Below, one piece after another: positions 1 to 7,743 of a DNA stretch of 33,384 nt. Origin of the DNA: Caulobacteraceae bacterium (GTDB lineage: Bacteria > Pseudomonadota > Alphaproteobacteria > Caulobacterales > Caulobacteraceae); contig CANJLQ010000023.1 of NCBI GenBank assembly GCA_947475735.1, positions 1 through 33,384 on the forward strand. Reading direction: 5' to 3'. The notes beneath the pieces were generated by a model. That model was not told the DNA's origin. It was given only the letters and a program-made list of their open reading frames with translations, and did not search any database. Positions within the stretch are counted from its first letter, which is position 1, and every line of letters begins with the position of its first letter. The position numbers and the translations under genes are program-made.

Positions 1-82
1 AGACCTCCGCCGTCGCGACGCCCGCCTCCTGCTCACGCAGGATCCCGATGATCTGCTCTTCCGTGAACCGTGATCGCTTCAT
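1..82 (-). CDS. IS3-family transposase OrfA, N-terminal part (runs off the window)
   Basis: On the minus strand an ATG at 82 opens a frame that begins MKRSRFTEEQIIGILREQEA and runs off the left edge of the window. That opening is the characteristic N-terminus of the OrfA helix-turn-helix protein of IS3-family insertion sequences, which binds the element ends. Only about 27 codons are inside the window, so neither the OrfB DDE integrase part nor the frameshift region can be seen. The gene reads away from the adjacent truncated gene, and the predicted terminal repeat of the element lies about 40-60 bases upstream of its start, as expected for an IS3 left end. Confidence 0.85.
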   Translation of the reverse strand, partial: MKRSRFTEEQIIGILREQEAGVATAEV

Positions 83-141
83 TCTGTCCGTCCTTTCAGG
101 GGGCGGACTCTAGCTATTCCTGGAGGAGTTTCAGGGGGTCA
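1..141 (-). mobile_element. Left end of an IS3-family insertion sequence
   Basis: This stretch holds the start of the OrfA gene plus about 60 bases of non-coding end. Read on the minus strand, the outer tip begins TGACCCCCTGAAACTCCTCC (141 down to 122), starting with TGA and a C-run as many IS3-family terminal repeats do. The boundary at 141 is inferred from this and from the point where the neighbouring protein frame starts to look natural. The other end lies outside the window, so the inverted repeat and target duplication cannot be confirmed. Confidence 0.65.
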
Positions 142-158
142 CGTCAGGGGTCACGTCA
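135..158. repeat. 12-bp tandem direct repeat at the IS boundary
   Basis: The 12-mer GGGGTCACGTCA occurs twice back to back (135-146 and 147-158). The first copy straddles the predicted IS tip at 141 and the second lies in the target gene. It may be chance similarity between the target and the IS end, or a trace of an earlier insertion or slippage. Confidence 0.8.
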
Positions 159-397
159 CCGGCCGTGGCTTGGTTGCTGTCGGCCAGAGCGGCCGTACGA
201 TCATGATCGGGCTGACGCAACGAGGACGGGAAGTCGCCGCATCGCTTCGAGAAGAGCCGGAATACGCGGCTATCGGGCAGCGCGCCGCTCTACTGAAGCG
301 CCATCTCGATCTGTCAGCGACCACCCTAATGGAATTCGTTTACGCCACGTTCCCGGAAGTCGCGTCCCTCCGCCTCGGCGAAACGATCGAACAATGA
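143..397 (+). pseudogene. C-terminal part of a small winged-helix-like protein, truncated by the IS (possible ABC-3C middle component)
   Basis: The frame is open from the IS boundary to the TGA at 395-397. It reads naturally from about 143 onward (a GRGLVAVGQSGRTIMIGLTQRG segment, with a wing-like strand turn, then helices). A TTG at 170 is the first possible internal start, but the upstream part of the gene was probably removed by the IS. The stop overlaps the ATG of the next gene (ATGA at 394-397), so the two were translationally coupled. In ABC-three-component conflict systems a small winged-helix middle component precedes an SMC-like ATPase, and this pair fits that layout. The assignment is inference from context and general fold appearance, not from a clear family motif. 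Confidence 0.5.
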
Positions 398-2175
398 AAA
401 TTCGCCTTCAAACCCTCAAGCTCTACTGCCGCAAGAGCGAAGAGCTGGTTCGCTTCGGCGGGAACATCACCTTCATCCACGGCACGCTAAGCTTGGGGAA
501 GTCGACCATCGCTCGCTTGGTGGACTTCTGCCTCGGAGGCACGCTGGAACTGACGACCGCTGTTCAGCGGGAGCTTCTGTCGGTGCAGCTCACATTGACC
601 ATTGGGGCGCGGGACGTCCTCATCGAGCGCGCCAAGGGTGAAAACTCGGCGCGCGTCTCGTGGGTGGAGGATGACGGAGAACCGATCAGTCTCCTCATCC
701 GCGCCAAAGGCGACGGCGCGGTCGTCTACGGCGATGACGTCGTCAATCTCAGCGATTTGATTTTTCGGCTCCTCGGGTATCCCATTATCCGGGTGCGGAA
801 GCGCACGGGCGACGACGATTCCCCGATGGTCCGGTTGAGTTTCCGCGACCTGCTGAAGTTCTGTTACCTGGAGCAGGAGGAACTGGATTCTTCCTTTTTC
901 AGACTCAGCCAGCCGATCCTCGCTGAGAAGAGCAAGGACGCGCTAAACTTCTTCGCTGGCTACTACAGCGAGCGGCTGAGTACGCTGCAAGCGGAGTTCG
1001 ATCAGGCGAGGTCGGACCAACGCTCCAAGACGGAGGCTGCGGAGCGGATTCGGGAGTTTCTCGCGCAGTTCGGGTTCGCCTCCGACGCTCAGATCGACGG
1101 CGAGATTCAGAAGAACCACGCCCGGATGGCGGATGTTCGGGCGACGTTGTCTGCAAGCTCGCTCGAATTCTACGGCCAGACCCACTTCGTCGACGAGCAG
1201 CGGACCCGACTCCGAAAGATGTCGGACCGCTTGAACGCCGAGAATGAAACGCTGGACGATCTGAACCGGCGTCTGGAGGATCAACGCGAATTGCGCGCCG
1301 AACTCATGTCCATGAAGTTCAAAGTCGCGCGCGCGGATCGCGCCCGTTCGGTTCTCGCGGGGAGCAGCTTCGAGAACTGCCCCCAATGTGGTCAGCCGGT
1401 TTCGTCACACCGTGCCCCGGAGGGGAGCTGCTACCTTTGTCTGCAGGTGCTTGCGCCGTCCGAGGACGACATTAATCCCGCAAGCATCGCGGGCGATCTC
1501 GAAGCCAGATTGGCGGATATCGAACAGGCGCTTCGCCGGCACTCCGGTTCGCGCAAGCGCCAGATTGAGCGGATCCAGAAACTCACGGCGGATAAGGATC
1601 GGCTTGATCGGGAAGTGTCCGAGTTGCTCGGCAGCTACGAAACCGATCGTGCGGCACGATCACGGCAGGCGGATCGAGAGCTGGCTGAGATCGAGGAGAG
1701 GATTCGCTTCCTCACCCGCGTCAAAGCGATGCCCGGAGCGGTGACGGCGATGCTGGCGGAAGCCGACAAACTTTCCGAGACCATCAGCCGCCTCGATCGG
1801 GAAATCCAGCAGGAGCAGATGAGGCTCGGCAAGGCCGACGAGAATTTCCGGGCCCTCGGGGTCAACTTCCTCGAAGCCCTTATCGCGACGCGGGTCCCAG
1901 GTGTCGGCCCTAGCGACGTAGTCAATATCAACCGCCGTACCCTGATCCCGGAAATCTGGCCGGAAGGGGACGAAACCGCCGCCTACAGTTTCTTCACCGC
2001 TGGATCCGGCGGCAAGAAGACCTTGTTCACGATCTGCTTCGCCTTGGCTCTACACCGGACAGCGGCTCAGAGGGGGATGCCGGTCCCATCCTTGCTCATC
2101 ATCGATACGCCGTTGAAGAACATCACGCCGGATATCAATCCTGAGCTCGTCACGGCCTTCTATACCTACCAGTAG
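394..2175 (+). CDS. SMC/Rad50-like ATPase with zinc-hook-like cysteines, 3'-truncated
   Basis: The 593-residue protein starts at the ATG overlapping the previous stop. Visible parts in order: Walker A GTLSLGKS at residues 30-37; a coiled-coil-rich middle; paired CxxC motifs (CPQC near 329, CYLC near 346) like a Rad50 zinc hook; a second coiled coil; an ABC-type signature AGSGGKKTL near 536; and Walker B LLIIDTP near 568. The frame stops about 20 residues after Walker B, so the D-loop/H-loop end of the ATPase head is missing, and the sequence passes directly into a PhoD gene fragment on the other strand. Base composition is visibly less GC-rich than in the genes to the right, which suggests transfer. 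The most likely role is the ATPase of a phage-defence or other conflict system of the ABC-3C kind. DUF3732-like and other SMC-like ATPases are alternatives. It is probably inactive. Confidence 0.75.
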   Translation: MKIRLQTLKLYCRKSEELVRFGGNITFIHGTLSLGKSTIARLVDFCLGGTLELTTAVQRELLSVQLTLTIGARDVLIERAKGENSARVSWVEDDGEPISLLIRAKGDGAVVYGDDVVNLSDLIFRLLGYPIIRVRKRTGDDDSPMVRLSFRDLLKFCYLEQEELDSSFFRLSQPILAEKSKDALNFFAGYYSERLSTLQAEFDQARSDQRSKTEAAERIREFLAQFGFASDAQIDGEIQKNHARMADVRATLSASSLEFYGQTHFVDEQRTRLRKMSDRLNAENETLDDLNRRLEDQRELRAELMSMKFKVARADRARSVLAGSSFENCPQCGQPVSSHRAPEGSCYLCLQVLAPSEDDINPASIAGDLEARLADIEQALRRHSGSRKRQIERIQKLTADKDRLDREVSELLGSYETDRAARSRQADRELAEIEERIRFLTRVKAMPGAVTAMLAEADKLSETISRLDREIQQEQMRLGKADENFRALGVNFLEALIATRVPGVGPSDVVNINRRTLIPEIWPEGDETAAYSFFTAGSGGKKTLFTICFALALHRTAAQRGMPVPSLLIIDTPLKNITPDINPELVTAFYTYQ

Positions 2176-2555
2176 TAGCGACCGGGCAAGAGCCCATCGA
2201 CCTCGACATGGATGGCATGCGCCAGCTCGGGCGCGGCCAACGTTCGGCCGGAGCGAACCACGCACATAAAGCGATCGTCTTCTGCGACTTCCCAGCTGAC
2301 ATACATCGGCCGGCGATCGATGCCGCCATGGGGATCGAGCGGCTTGGTGACCAGCCTCGTCCAGATGACGAAGCCGTCGGCCGCCGGTTCGCCGGAGGCC
2401 ACGCCCAGGGCAAAGGGGTAGGCGTCGAAACTGGGGGCCTCGTCGATATTGCGACCCTGCGACGCCTCAGCGAAGCCGGGCAGGGCACCTGTCACGAGCG
2501 CTGCGCCAGAGGCGCCCAGCAGCTTACCCAGAGCGCGGCGATCGAACGATCTCAT
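2166..2555 (-). pseudogene. phoD: PhoD-like alkaline phosphatase, N-terminal fragment with Tat signal
   Basis: The 129-residue frame starts MRSFDRRALGKLL, a twin-arginine (Tat) signal with a hydrophobic stretch ending near PGFA. The PhoD N-terminal domain follows, with the family pattern FALGVASGEP...VIWTRLV...VSWEVAEDDRF and AHAIHVEVDGLLPGRYYW. PhoD enzymes are periplasmic phosphodi/monoesterases of about 500 residues. Here the frame ends at the conserved YYW, just before the metal-binding catalytic domain, so this copy cannot be active. The break coincides with the 3' truncation of the SMC-like ATPase gene on the opposite strand. It lies downstream of a TonB receptor on the same strand and was probably the last gene of that operon. 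Confidence 0.85.
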
Positions 2556-2597
2556 AGTTGTCGTGTTTCCAAATAGGGTGGCGCGCGGCGGAGTGGA

Positions 2598-2624
2598 CCC
2601 CGCTTCGCTGGGGACGAAGCGGGG
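2598..2624 (-). terminator. Intercistronic hairpin between TonB receptor and phoD fragment
   Basis: CCCCGCTTCG (2598-2607) and CGAAGCGGGG (2615-2624) form a perfect 10-bp stem with a 7-base loop in the 89-bp gap after the receptor stop. There is no T-run on the minus strand after the stem, so it is more likely an attenuating or mRNA-stabilising hairpin than a complete intrinsic terminator. Confidence 0.45.
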
Positions 2625-2644
2625 CCCACGTCTGCCGAGCAGAC

Positions 2645-5548
2645 TCAGAAGGGCGCGCGGAGCGTCACATCGATGGTCCGTCCGAACGGCGACCCCAGAA
2701 CCGGCAGATAGGCGTTGCCGTTGTCGACGAAGGGCGGATCCTCATCCAGCAGGTTGGCGGCGCGGATCTGAATCTGGGCATTCCTGACCATGCCGATCGG
2801 GGGCAGGCGGTAGGCGGCCGTCAGATCCAGCACCGTGTTGGCGTCGACCGGCTTATCCGCCGTCTGCGCGCTTGCGCCGACACCACCGATATAGTGCGCC
2901 GCCAGCGACAGGGTGACCGGATCGAGTGTCCAGGTCAGACGCGTCGTCGACTTCCATTCCGGTGCCGCCGGTGTGCGAAGTTGATCAACCCACGGGCGAC
3001 CCGGGCTCGCCTGAAGCTCATACACCAGCTGCTGGTTGGCGTTGACGCTGAAGTCGAAGGTGCCCCACGTATCGGTCGGCAGCCTGTAGGCGACATCGAT
3101 GTCCAGACCGGCGACCCTGCGCTGGCCGATGTTGATGGCGTTGGAGTTGAAGATCATCCCGAACCCGGTGGTGATCGGGCGTTGCGGCGCATAGAGCCGA
3201 AGGGTCTCGGCGATCTGGGCGTCCGTCGGGAAGAAGATGCGATAATCCTCGAACGCCGGGTTGCTGATGACGTCCGTCGTCGTCGGCTTATAGACGAGGT
3301 TGGTATAGTCGACGGAGTAGTAGCTGGCCCCGAAGCGCAGTCCGTCCAGGAACCCCCAGCGTGGCGTCGCGGTGAAGCCGAACGAATAGGTCTCGGCCTC
3401 CTCGGGCTTGAGGTCGGGATTGCCGCCGCCGATGTTCAGGACGTTAACGAGGCCGACGGCCCTGCCGGCGAGCGGGCCCACCGCAATCTGCTGGGTCAGG
3501 TTCTGATTGAGCTGCGGGATCGTGAAGGGCGTCGTGATGAGACCCGCGTTCGGGGCGGCGAAGTTAGTGCCATAGCTGGCGCGCAGGTCGAGGCCGTCGA
3601 TCGGCGAATAGATCAGGCCATACTTTGGATTGAACTGGCCCCCGTACTCTTCGTAGTAGTCGTAGCGGCCCGAGACCGACAGGGTCAGGCGCGCGACCCC
3701 TGGGATGGCATTGGCGTCGCTGACCAGGGGCACGTTCACTTCGCTGAACAATGCGGCGACGGAACGATTGACGTTGTCGTCGCGCACCACGAAATTGTAG
3801 CTGGCACCGGGCGCTGACGAACCGGAAGTCTGCAACTGGATCGATTGGTCGCCCCGATAGTTGACGCCGACGGCGGCCAGCACGTCCCCGCCCGGAAGCG
3901 AAAACAGGGGGCCGTCCGCCTTGAACGTGATTTCCCGCAGACGCTGGCTGGACTTGTTGGCCTGAGCCGCGCCGTTGTCGATCAGAGCCAGGACCGCCGG
4001 GTTGTTGTCGGCGGCCTGTCCGAACAGATTGAGCGCGGTCGCGAAGGTGGTGCCGTTCGCCGCGGCCACGGCGTTCGGCTGGTCAAGTTCGCCAGAGCTG
4101 CTCCAGTCCCGGGTCGCGGACGCGTGGACCATGAGGTTGCCGACCCAGTCGTTGCCCAGGTCGATATCGGCACCGACCGTCAGGCCCGCGAACTGGGCGT
4201 ACTGATCGATCAGCACGCGATCGAAAAGGCCCGTAGCGGAGCGGGTCACCAAGAGCCTGTCCGCCGTGGCCAGCTGTGGCGGGGCCTGGAAGTAGGGATT
4301 GGTTCTGGGAACGACGATGCTGAACGAGCCCAGCGCGTTCTCCGTGACGGCGTCGTAGTGGGAGTAGTTGACCTCGGCCCACAGCCTGAGGCTGTCGGTC
4401 ACCTGATGGTCCGCCAGCAACAGGAAGGCATTGCGTTCGCCGTCGGGGATCACCCGGCCGTCCGGGTTCAGGAGGCCGCAGCGTAGATCGACCGCATTGG
4501 TCGTCCAGTTCGGACCATTGCCATAGGTCGCGCCCGTCGCAGCGCCCTGGGCATTCACGGCGCGAACGGTCGGCGTCGTGCAGACCGTGCCGCGAAGATC
4601 GCGTCCGCCGCGCTCCCTCTGGTCGCCGCCGGCGGCGATAAACGGGATCTCCCCGTTGAGGGGCGATTTGGTGGACGAATACTCATAAGCGGCGCTGATG
4701 CCGCCGCCGTCCCAGCGCCGTCCGCCCATGACGGCGAAGTTCTGCTTCTCGTAGCGTGTGTCGTTGAAGCCGTAGGTGGCCTGCGCTTCGAGTCCTTCAA
4801 ACCGCTGACGGTAGATGAAGTTCAGGACCCCGGCGACGGCATCGGAGCCGTAGATCGAGGAGGCGCCGTCCGCGACCAGTTCGACCCGCTCGATGGCGAT
4901 AACGGGAACGATCGACGGGTCGGGCAGCACGGCCTCACCGCCCGTCGGGGCGATACGGTGACCGTTCACCAGGGTCAGGGTCGCATAGACGCCCAGATTG
5001 TGGACGTTGGGCAGGAAGCCGGCGGTGCGGAAGCGGTTCGGCGTCGCCTGCTCATGGTTGATGCCGAAGTTGCCAAGCTGCGGCACGAGCGACAGAAGCT
5101 CCCGCGTGTTGGCGGGGGCTTGAAGGGCGATCGTGTCTCTGGACACCCCGATGAGAGCCGAGCCGACGGGGGCCACCCCACGAATGTTCGAGCCTGTGAC
5201 CAGCACCTCTTCGAGCACGGCGACGTCTTCGTTGGGGATCGTGGCGCGTCGGAGAACGATGGTCCTGCCGTCGTCGCTGGCGACTTCCAGCCCGGTGCCG
5301 ACCAGCAACTCCGCGAGCGCCGCCCGGACGTCCTGCGATCCGACGATGGCGCGCGTGCGAACGCCGCCCAGCTCCGACACCGGCGCCGTGATCTGCACCC
5401 CGGCTTGACGCGCGAACTCTGGGATCGACCTTGCGGCCTCGTCGGATGGCACCTGGAACTGACGGACTTGCGCTATAGACGCTGTTGCCGCCAGCAACGC
5501 CACGACAGCAATCGACGCGCCAAGCGCCCGCTTGGAAATCATTGTCAC
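2645..5548 (-). CDS. TonB-dependent receptor with N-terminal STN signalling domain
   Basis: This 967-residue outer-membrane transporter has a signal peptide (about 1-26, cleavage near SIAQ). A secretin/TonB N-terminal short domain (about 30-98) follows, the part that contacts a FecR-type regulator in the periplasm. Next are a TonB-box-like EEVLVTGSN near 112, a plug domain with the typical LVNGHRI and VELVADGASSIYGSDAVAGVLNF-type signatures, and a long beta-barrel ending in a terminal phenylalanine. The STN domain and the position directly downstream of the ECF sigma and FecR genes mark it as a transducer: ligand binding would release the sigma factor. The substrate cannot be read from sequence. 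The downstream phoD fragment and the nearby alkaline phosphatase suggest a phosphorylated organic compound, which is inference. Confidence 0.93.
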   Translation of the reverse strand: MTMISKRALGASIAVVALLAATASIAQVRQFQVPSDEAARSIPEFARQAGVQITAPVSELGGVRTRAIVGSQDVRAALAELLVGTGLEVASDDGRTIVLRRATIPNEDVAVLEEVLVTGSNIRGVAPVGSALIGVSRDTIALQAPANTRELLSLVPQLGNFGINHEQATPNRFRTAGFLPNVHNLGVYATLTLVNGHRIAPTGGEAVLPDPSIVPVIAIERVELVADGASSIYGSDAVAGVLNFIYRQRFEGLEAQATYGFNDTRYEKQNFAVMGGRRWDGGGISAAYEYSSTKSPLNGEIPFIAAGGDQRERGGRDLRGTVCTTPTVRAVNAQGAATGATYGNGPNWTTNAVDLRCGLLNPDGRVIPDGERNAFLLLADHQVTDSLRLWAEVNYSHYDAVTENALGSFSIVVPRTNPYFQAPPQLATADRLLVTRSATGLFDRVLIDQYAQFAGLTVGADIDLGNDWVGNLMVHASATRDWSSSGELDQPNAVAAANGTTFATALNLFGQAADNNPAVLALIDNGAAQANKSSQRLREITFKADGPLFSLPGGDVLAAVGVNYRGDQSIQLQTSGSSAPGASYNFVVRDDNVNRSVAALFSEVNVPLVSDANAIPGVARLTLSVSGRYDYYEEYGGQFNPKYGLIYSPIDGLDLRASYGTNFAAPNAGLITTPFTIPQLNQNLTQQIAVGPLAGRAVGLVNVLNIGGGNPDLKPEEAETYSFGFTATPRWGFLDGLRFGASYYSVDYTNLVYKPTTTDVISNPAFEDYRIFFPTDAQIAETLRLYAPQRPITTGFGMIFNSNAINIGQRRVAGLDIDVAYRLPTDTWGTFDFSVNANQQLVYELQASPGRPWVDQLRTPAAPEWKSTTRLTWTLDPVTLSLAAHYIGGVGASAQTADKPVDANTVLDLTAAYRLPPIGMVRNAQIQIRAANLLDEDPPFVDNGNAYLPVLGSPFGRTIDVTLRAPF

Positions 5549-5674
5549 AGTAGCCCCCTCAGAGTTTCACCCTTCGTCTGAAGGGCGTTCGGTCATAGAC
5601 GGGGTGTTGCGGCGTTCTCCTCCAGCGTCTTTACTTAAAATTTATATGACAAACTGCGATCCGATCTATGAAAA
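5549..5674 (-). promoter_or_regulatory. AT-rich promoter region of the STN TonB receptor
   Basis: In this 126-bp gap the stretch at 5634-5653 is strikingly AT-rich for the region. Read on the minus strand it is TTTGTCATATAAATTTTAAG, which includes one half-site resembling the Pho box (TGTCAT followed by an A/T run) but no clear second half. A hairpin CCCTTC-GTCT-GAAGGG lies at 5570-5585 in the presumed leader. It is a likely promoter for the receptor, plausibly read by the neighbouring ECF sigma factor. PhoB control is only a possibility. Confidence 0.45.
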
Positions 5675-6661
5675 TTAGCGGTAGATCTGAACTTTATCTT
5701 CCGAAATGAACACGCGCGCGCCGACGGAGACAGCAACGGATCGAGCGAATCCGATGGGGTCGGTTGCTTGATACAGGCCCGCGATCTCTTCGCGCGCAAG
5801 CTGCGGGTCTTCCACGATGATCCTTGTATCGCTGTAGCGAGAGAAGGCCTCGGCGGCCGCACCGAGGGTCTCCCCCTCGAACGCGAGCTGACCGTCCCGC
5901 CAGGCCAGGGCTCTTTGGGCCTCGGATACTGAGACATGGGTCACCGAGATCGGGTCGTCTGACTGCGAGATGACCGGTCGCGACGTGATGACGGCGCGCA
6001 TATTGGCGGCGAGACGCTGCGGTGCCATGCCGGCATTGTCTTCCCGGCGGACCTCCACGAGACCCCCCTGAACCAGCACCTGAACCGCTTCGCCGGGCAG
6101 ATGCCGCATCATGAAGCTCGTCCCGAGGGCGACAGCGGCCGTCGTTCCAGCCAGAACGACGAACGGTCTGGTCTTGTCGTGCGCGATATCGAACAACGCC
6201 TCGCCCCGGACCAACCGCAACTCGCGGCGGCGATCCGACAGACGGACCTCCAGCAAGCTGTCGGTGTTGAGGGTGACCGCCGATCCGTCGCGAAGGGCGA
6301 TCTGTCGGATCTCTCCCTTGCGCGTCTGATGTTTTTCGTCGGCCAGCAACGGCCGAACCAAGACGACGCCTCCGACGACGGCCGCCGCGAGGCCGCCGCC
6401 CACCAGGAAACGTCGTCGGTGCGGCAGGACGGGAAGGTTCGGCCGAGCGACATTGCGAACGCCGGACTGCGCCCCCAGAGCCGCCGCCCTTTCGGTCTGG
6501 AGCGCCGTCGCCCGCATGATGGCGAACGCGCCCGTGCGACGGGCGTCTCCGCCCAGCCAGGCGTCCAGTTCGGACTGCTCGTCGGGCCGCAGGCCGCGAT
6601 CGACCTTGGCCGCCCAGTCCGCAGCTTCCTGGTCAATCTCCTGTGCGGTTTGCCGCGTCAT
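5675..6661 (-). CDS. fecR: FecR-family anti-sigma factor / transmembrane signal transducer
   Basis: The 328-residue protein has the standard FecR layout. A cytoplasmic N-terminal domain (about 10-60) carries conserved tryptophans at W16 and W35 and binds the sigma factor. One membrane segment spans about 85-106, preceded by an RRRFL motif that resembles a Tat signal. A periplasmic FecR domain follows (about 117-215, GEIRQIALRDGSAVTLNTDS, RLVRGEALFDI), and the C-terminal STN-like domain ends in VFISEDKVQIYR. Its start overlaps the end of the sigma-factor gene by 29 bases, which indicates translational coupling. It should relay ligand occupancy of the STN-bearing TonB receptor, encoded next, to the sigma factor. 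Confidence 0.93.
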   Translation of the reverse strand: MTRQTAQEIDQEAADWAAKVDRGLRPDEQSELDAWLGGDARRTGAFAIMRATALQTERAAALGAQSGVRNVARPNLPVLPHRRRFLVGGGLAAAVVGGVVLVRPLLADEKHQTRKGEIRQIALRDGSAVTLNTDSLLEVRLSDRRRELRLVRGEALFDIAHDKTRPFVVLAGTTAAVALGTSFMMRHLPGEAVQVLVQGGLVEVRREDNAGMAPQRLAANMRAVITSRPVISQSDDPISVTHVSVSEAQRALAWRDGQLAFEGETLGAAAEAFSRYSDTRIIVEDPQLAREEIAGLYQATDPIGFARSVAVSVGARVFISEDKVQIYR

Positions 6662-7229
6662 CGTCGTTCAGTTCAATCCCGGCTCTGTCCCTAGACGCGC
6701 CGAACACCCGTCTTCCTCCACGGCCGAGGAGAATAGACATCTTCAAAATCGCTCGGCTTACATGCTTTTCGACCGTGCTTTCAGGCATTCGCAGCCGTTG
6801 GGCGATCTCGCGCTGCGGCATCTGCTCGATACGCCGAAGCCGGAAGATCGTGCGAGTAGGCTCCGGCAAGGCCGCGATCCCTTCCGCAAGACGACGAAGC
6901 TCCTCACGGTCTGAGGTTTGCGTCTCGGCGGACGGATCATCACAAGCCAGGTCGAGGATGACCGTATCGGACACGGTGATTGCCACGACCTTCTGGCTAC
7001 GCAGATGGCTCGCGACAACGGATTTCGCCACCTGGAAAAGATAGGTGCGTGGGTCTCGGATACCTTGAACGCTGCCCATTGCGACCAGCTTGGCGCAGGC
7101 CTCCTGGATCACGTCATCCGGCTCAAGTCCGCCGAGGGGCCGCCGGGACAGCCACCCGCGCAGTTCGGCTGTGTGGGGCAGAATGTACCGCCCCAGCCAG
7201 ATCGCGCGCTCGTCCGAGATCCTAGGCAT
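6633..7229 (-). CDS. fecI: ECF-type RNA polymerase sigma factor (FecI-like)
   Basis: The 198-residue sigma factor starts at the ATG at 7229 (MPRISDERAI). The frame can be extended upstream to 7298, but the added residues do not look like family sequence. Region 2 includes LEPDDVIQEACAKL and DPRTYLFQVAKSVV. Region 4 includes LPEPTRTIFRLRRI and QREIAQRLRMPESTVEKHV, the helix-turn-helix that reads the -35 element. It is the first gene of a sigma-FecR-receptor set and probably directs transcription of the STN TonB receptor and perhaps the phosphatase genes. The FecI subfamily is assigned from the adjacent FecR gene. Confidence 0.92.
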   Translation of the reverse strand: MPRISDERAIWLGRYILPHTAELRGWLSRRPLGGLEPDDVIQEACAKLVAMGSVQGIRDPRTYLFQVAKSVVASHLRSQKVVAITVSDTVILDLACDDPSAETQTSDREELRRLAEGIAALPEPTRTIFRLRRIEQMPQREIAQRLRMPESTVEKHVSRAILKMSILLGRGGRRVFGASRDRAGIELNDDDAANRTGD

Positions 7230-7743
7230 CGGCCCGCCAAAGAGCGCGCCCCACGGCCCGTGGCAATACGTGGGTATCGAAAAGGCGCAATGTTCCACGC
7301 TTGTGGGAGGTTTTGGCTACAGCGCTAGTGCGACAGCGGAGAGACTGGAGGCTCCTGCCCCGACGCTGGAATGTCGTGTTTCCGGCAGTCAGCGAAAGAC
7401 CGCCTGTGGCGCTTCAGCAACATTCTCGAATGGCAGAGAATGGCTCGAAGCGGCGGTTGGCATAATCCGCTTTGGGGCGGCGCGCCCCGCCGATGTGATC
7501 GTCCACCAGGCCGAATCCCGACCTCCGCTGCTGTAAGGTTGGTAACGCCGCTATGGATGGGATCGTCCGCGACGAACGACGAGGCTCGCGCCCCAGCAGG
7601 AGCTCTTGGCTAATCCGGCAGATGGATCCGGGCGATCCGCCGACCGGAGGGGCCGTTTCGGCGACACCGAAGGATCAGAGCCCCATGGGCTTGAGGGGTC
7701 CGACCACGAACTCGGACACCGCTCTGCTGGGCTCTCCAAGGCC
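7230..7743. other. Gap between sigma-factor start and alkaline phosphatase end
   Basis: About 510 bases without a convincing gene. It must contain the promoter of the sigma/anti-sigma operon. The open frames crossing it have no Shine-Dalgarno sequence or family-like content, no strong terminator follows the phosphatase stop, and no tRNA-like fold was noticed. Confidence 0.5.
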
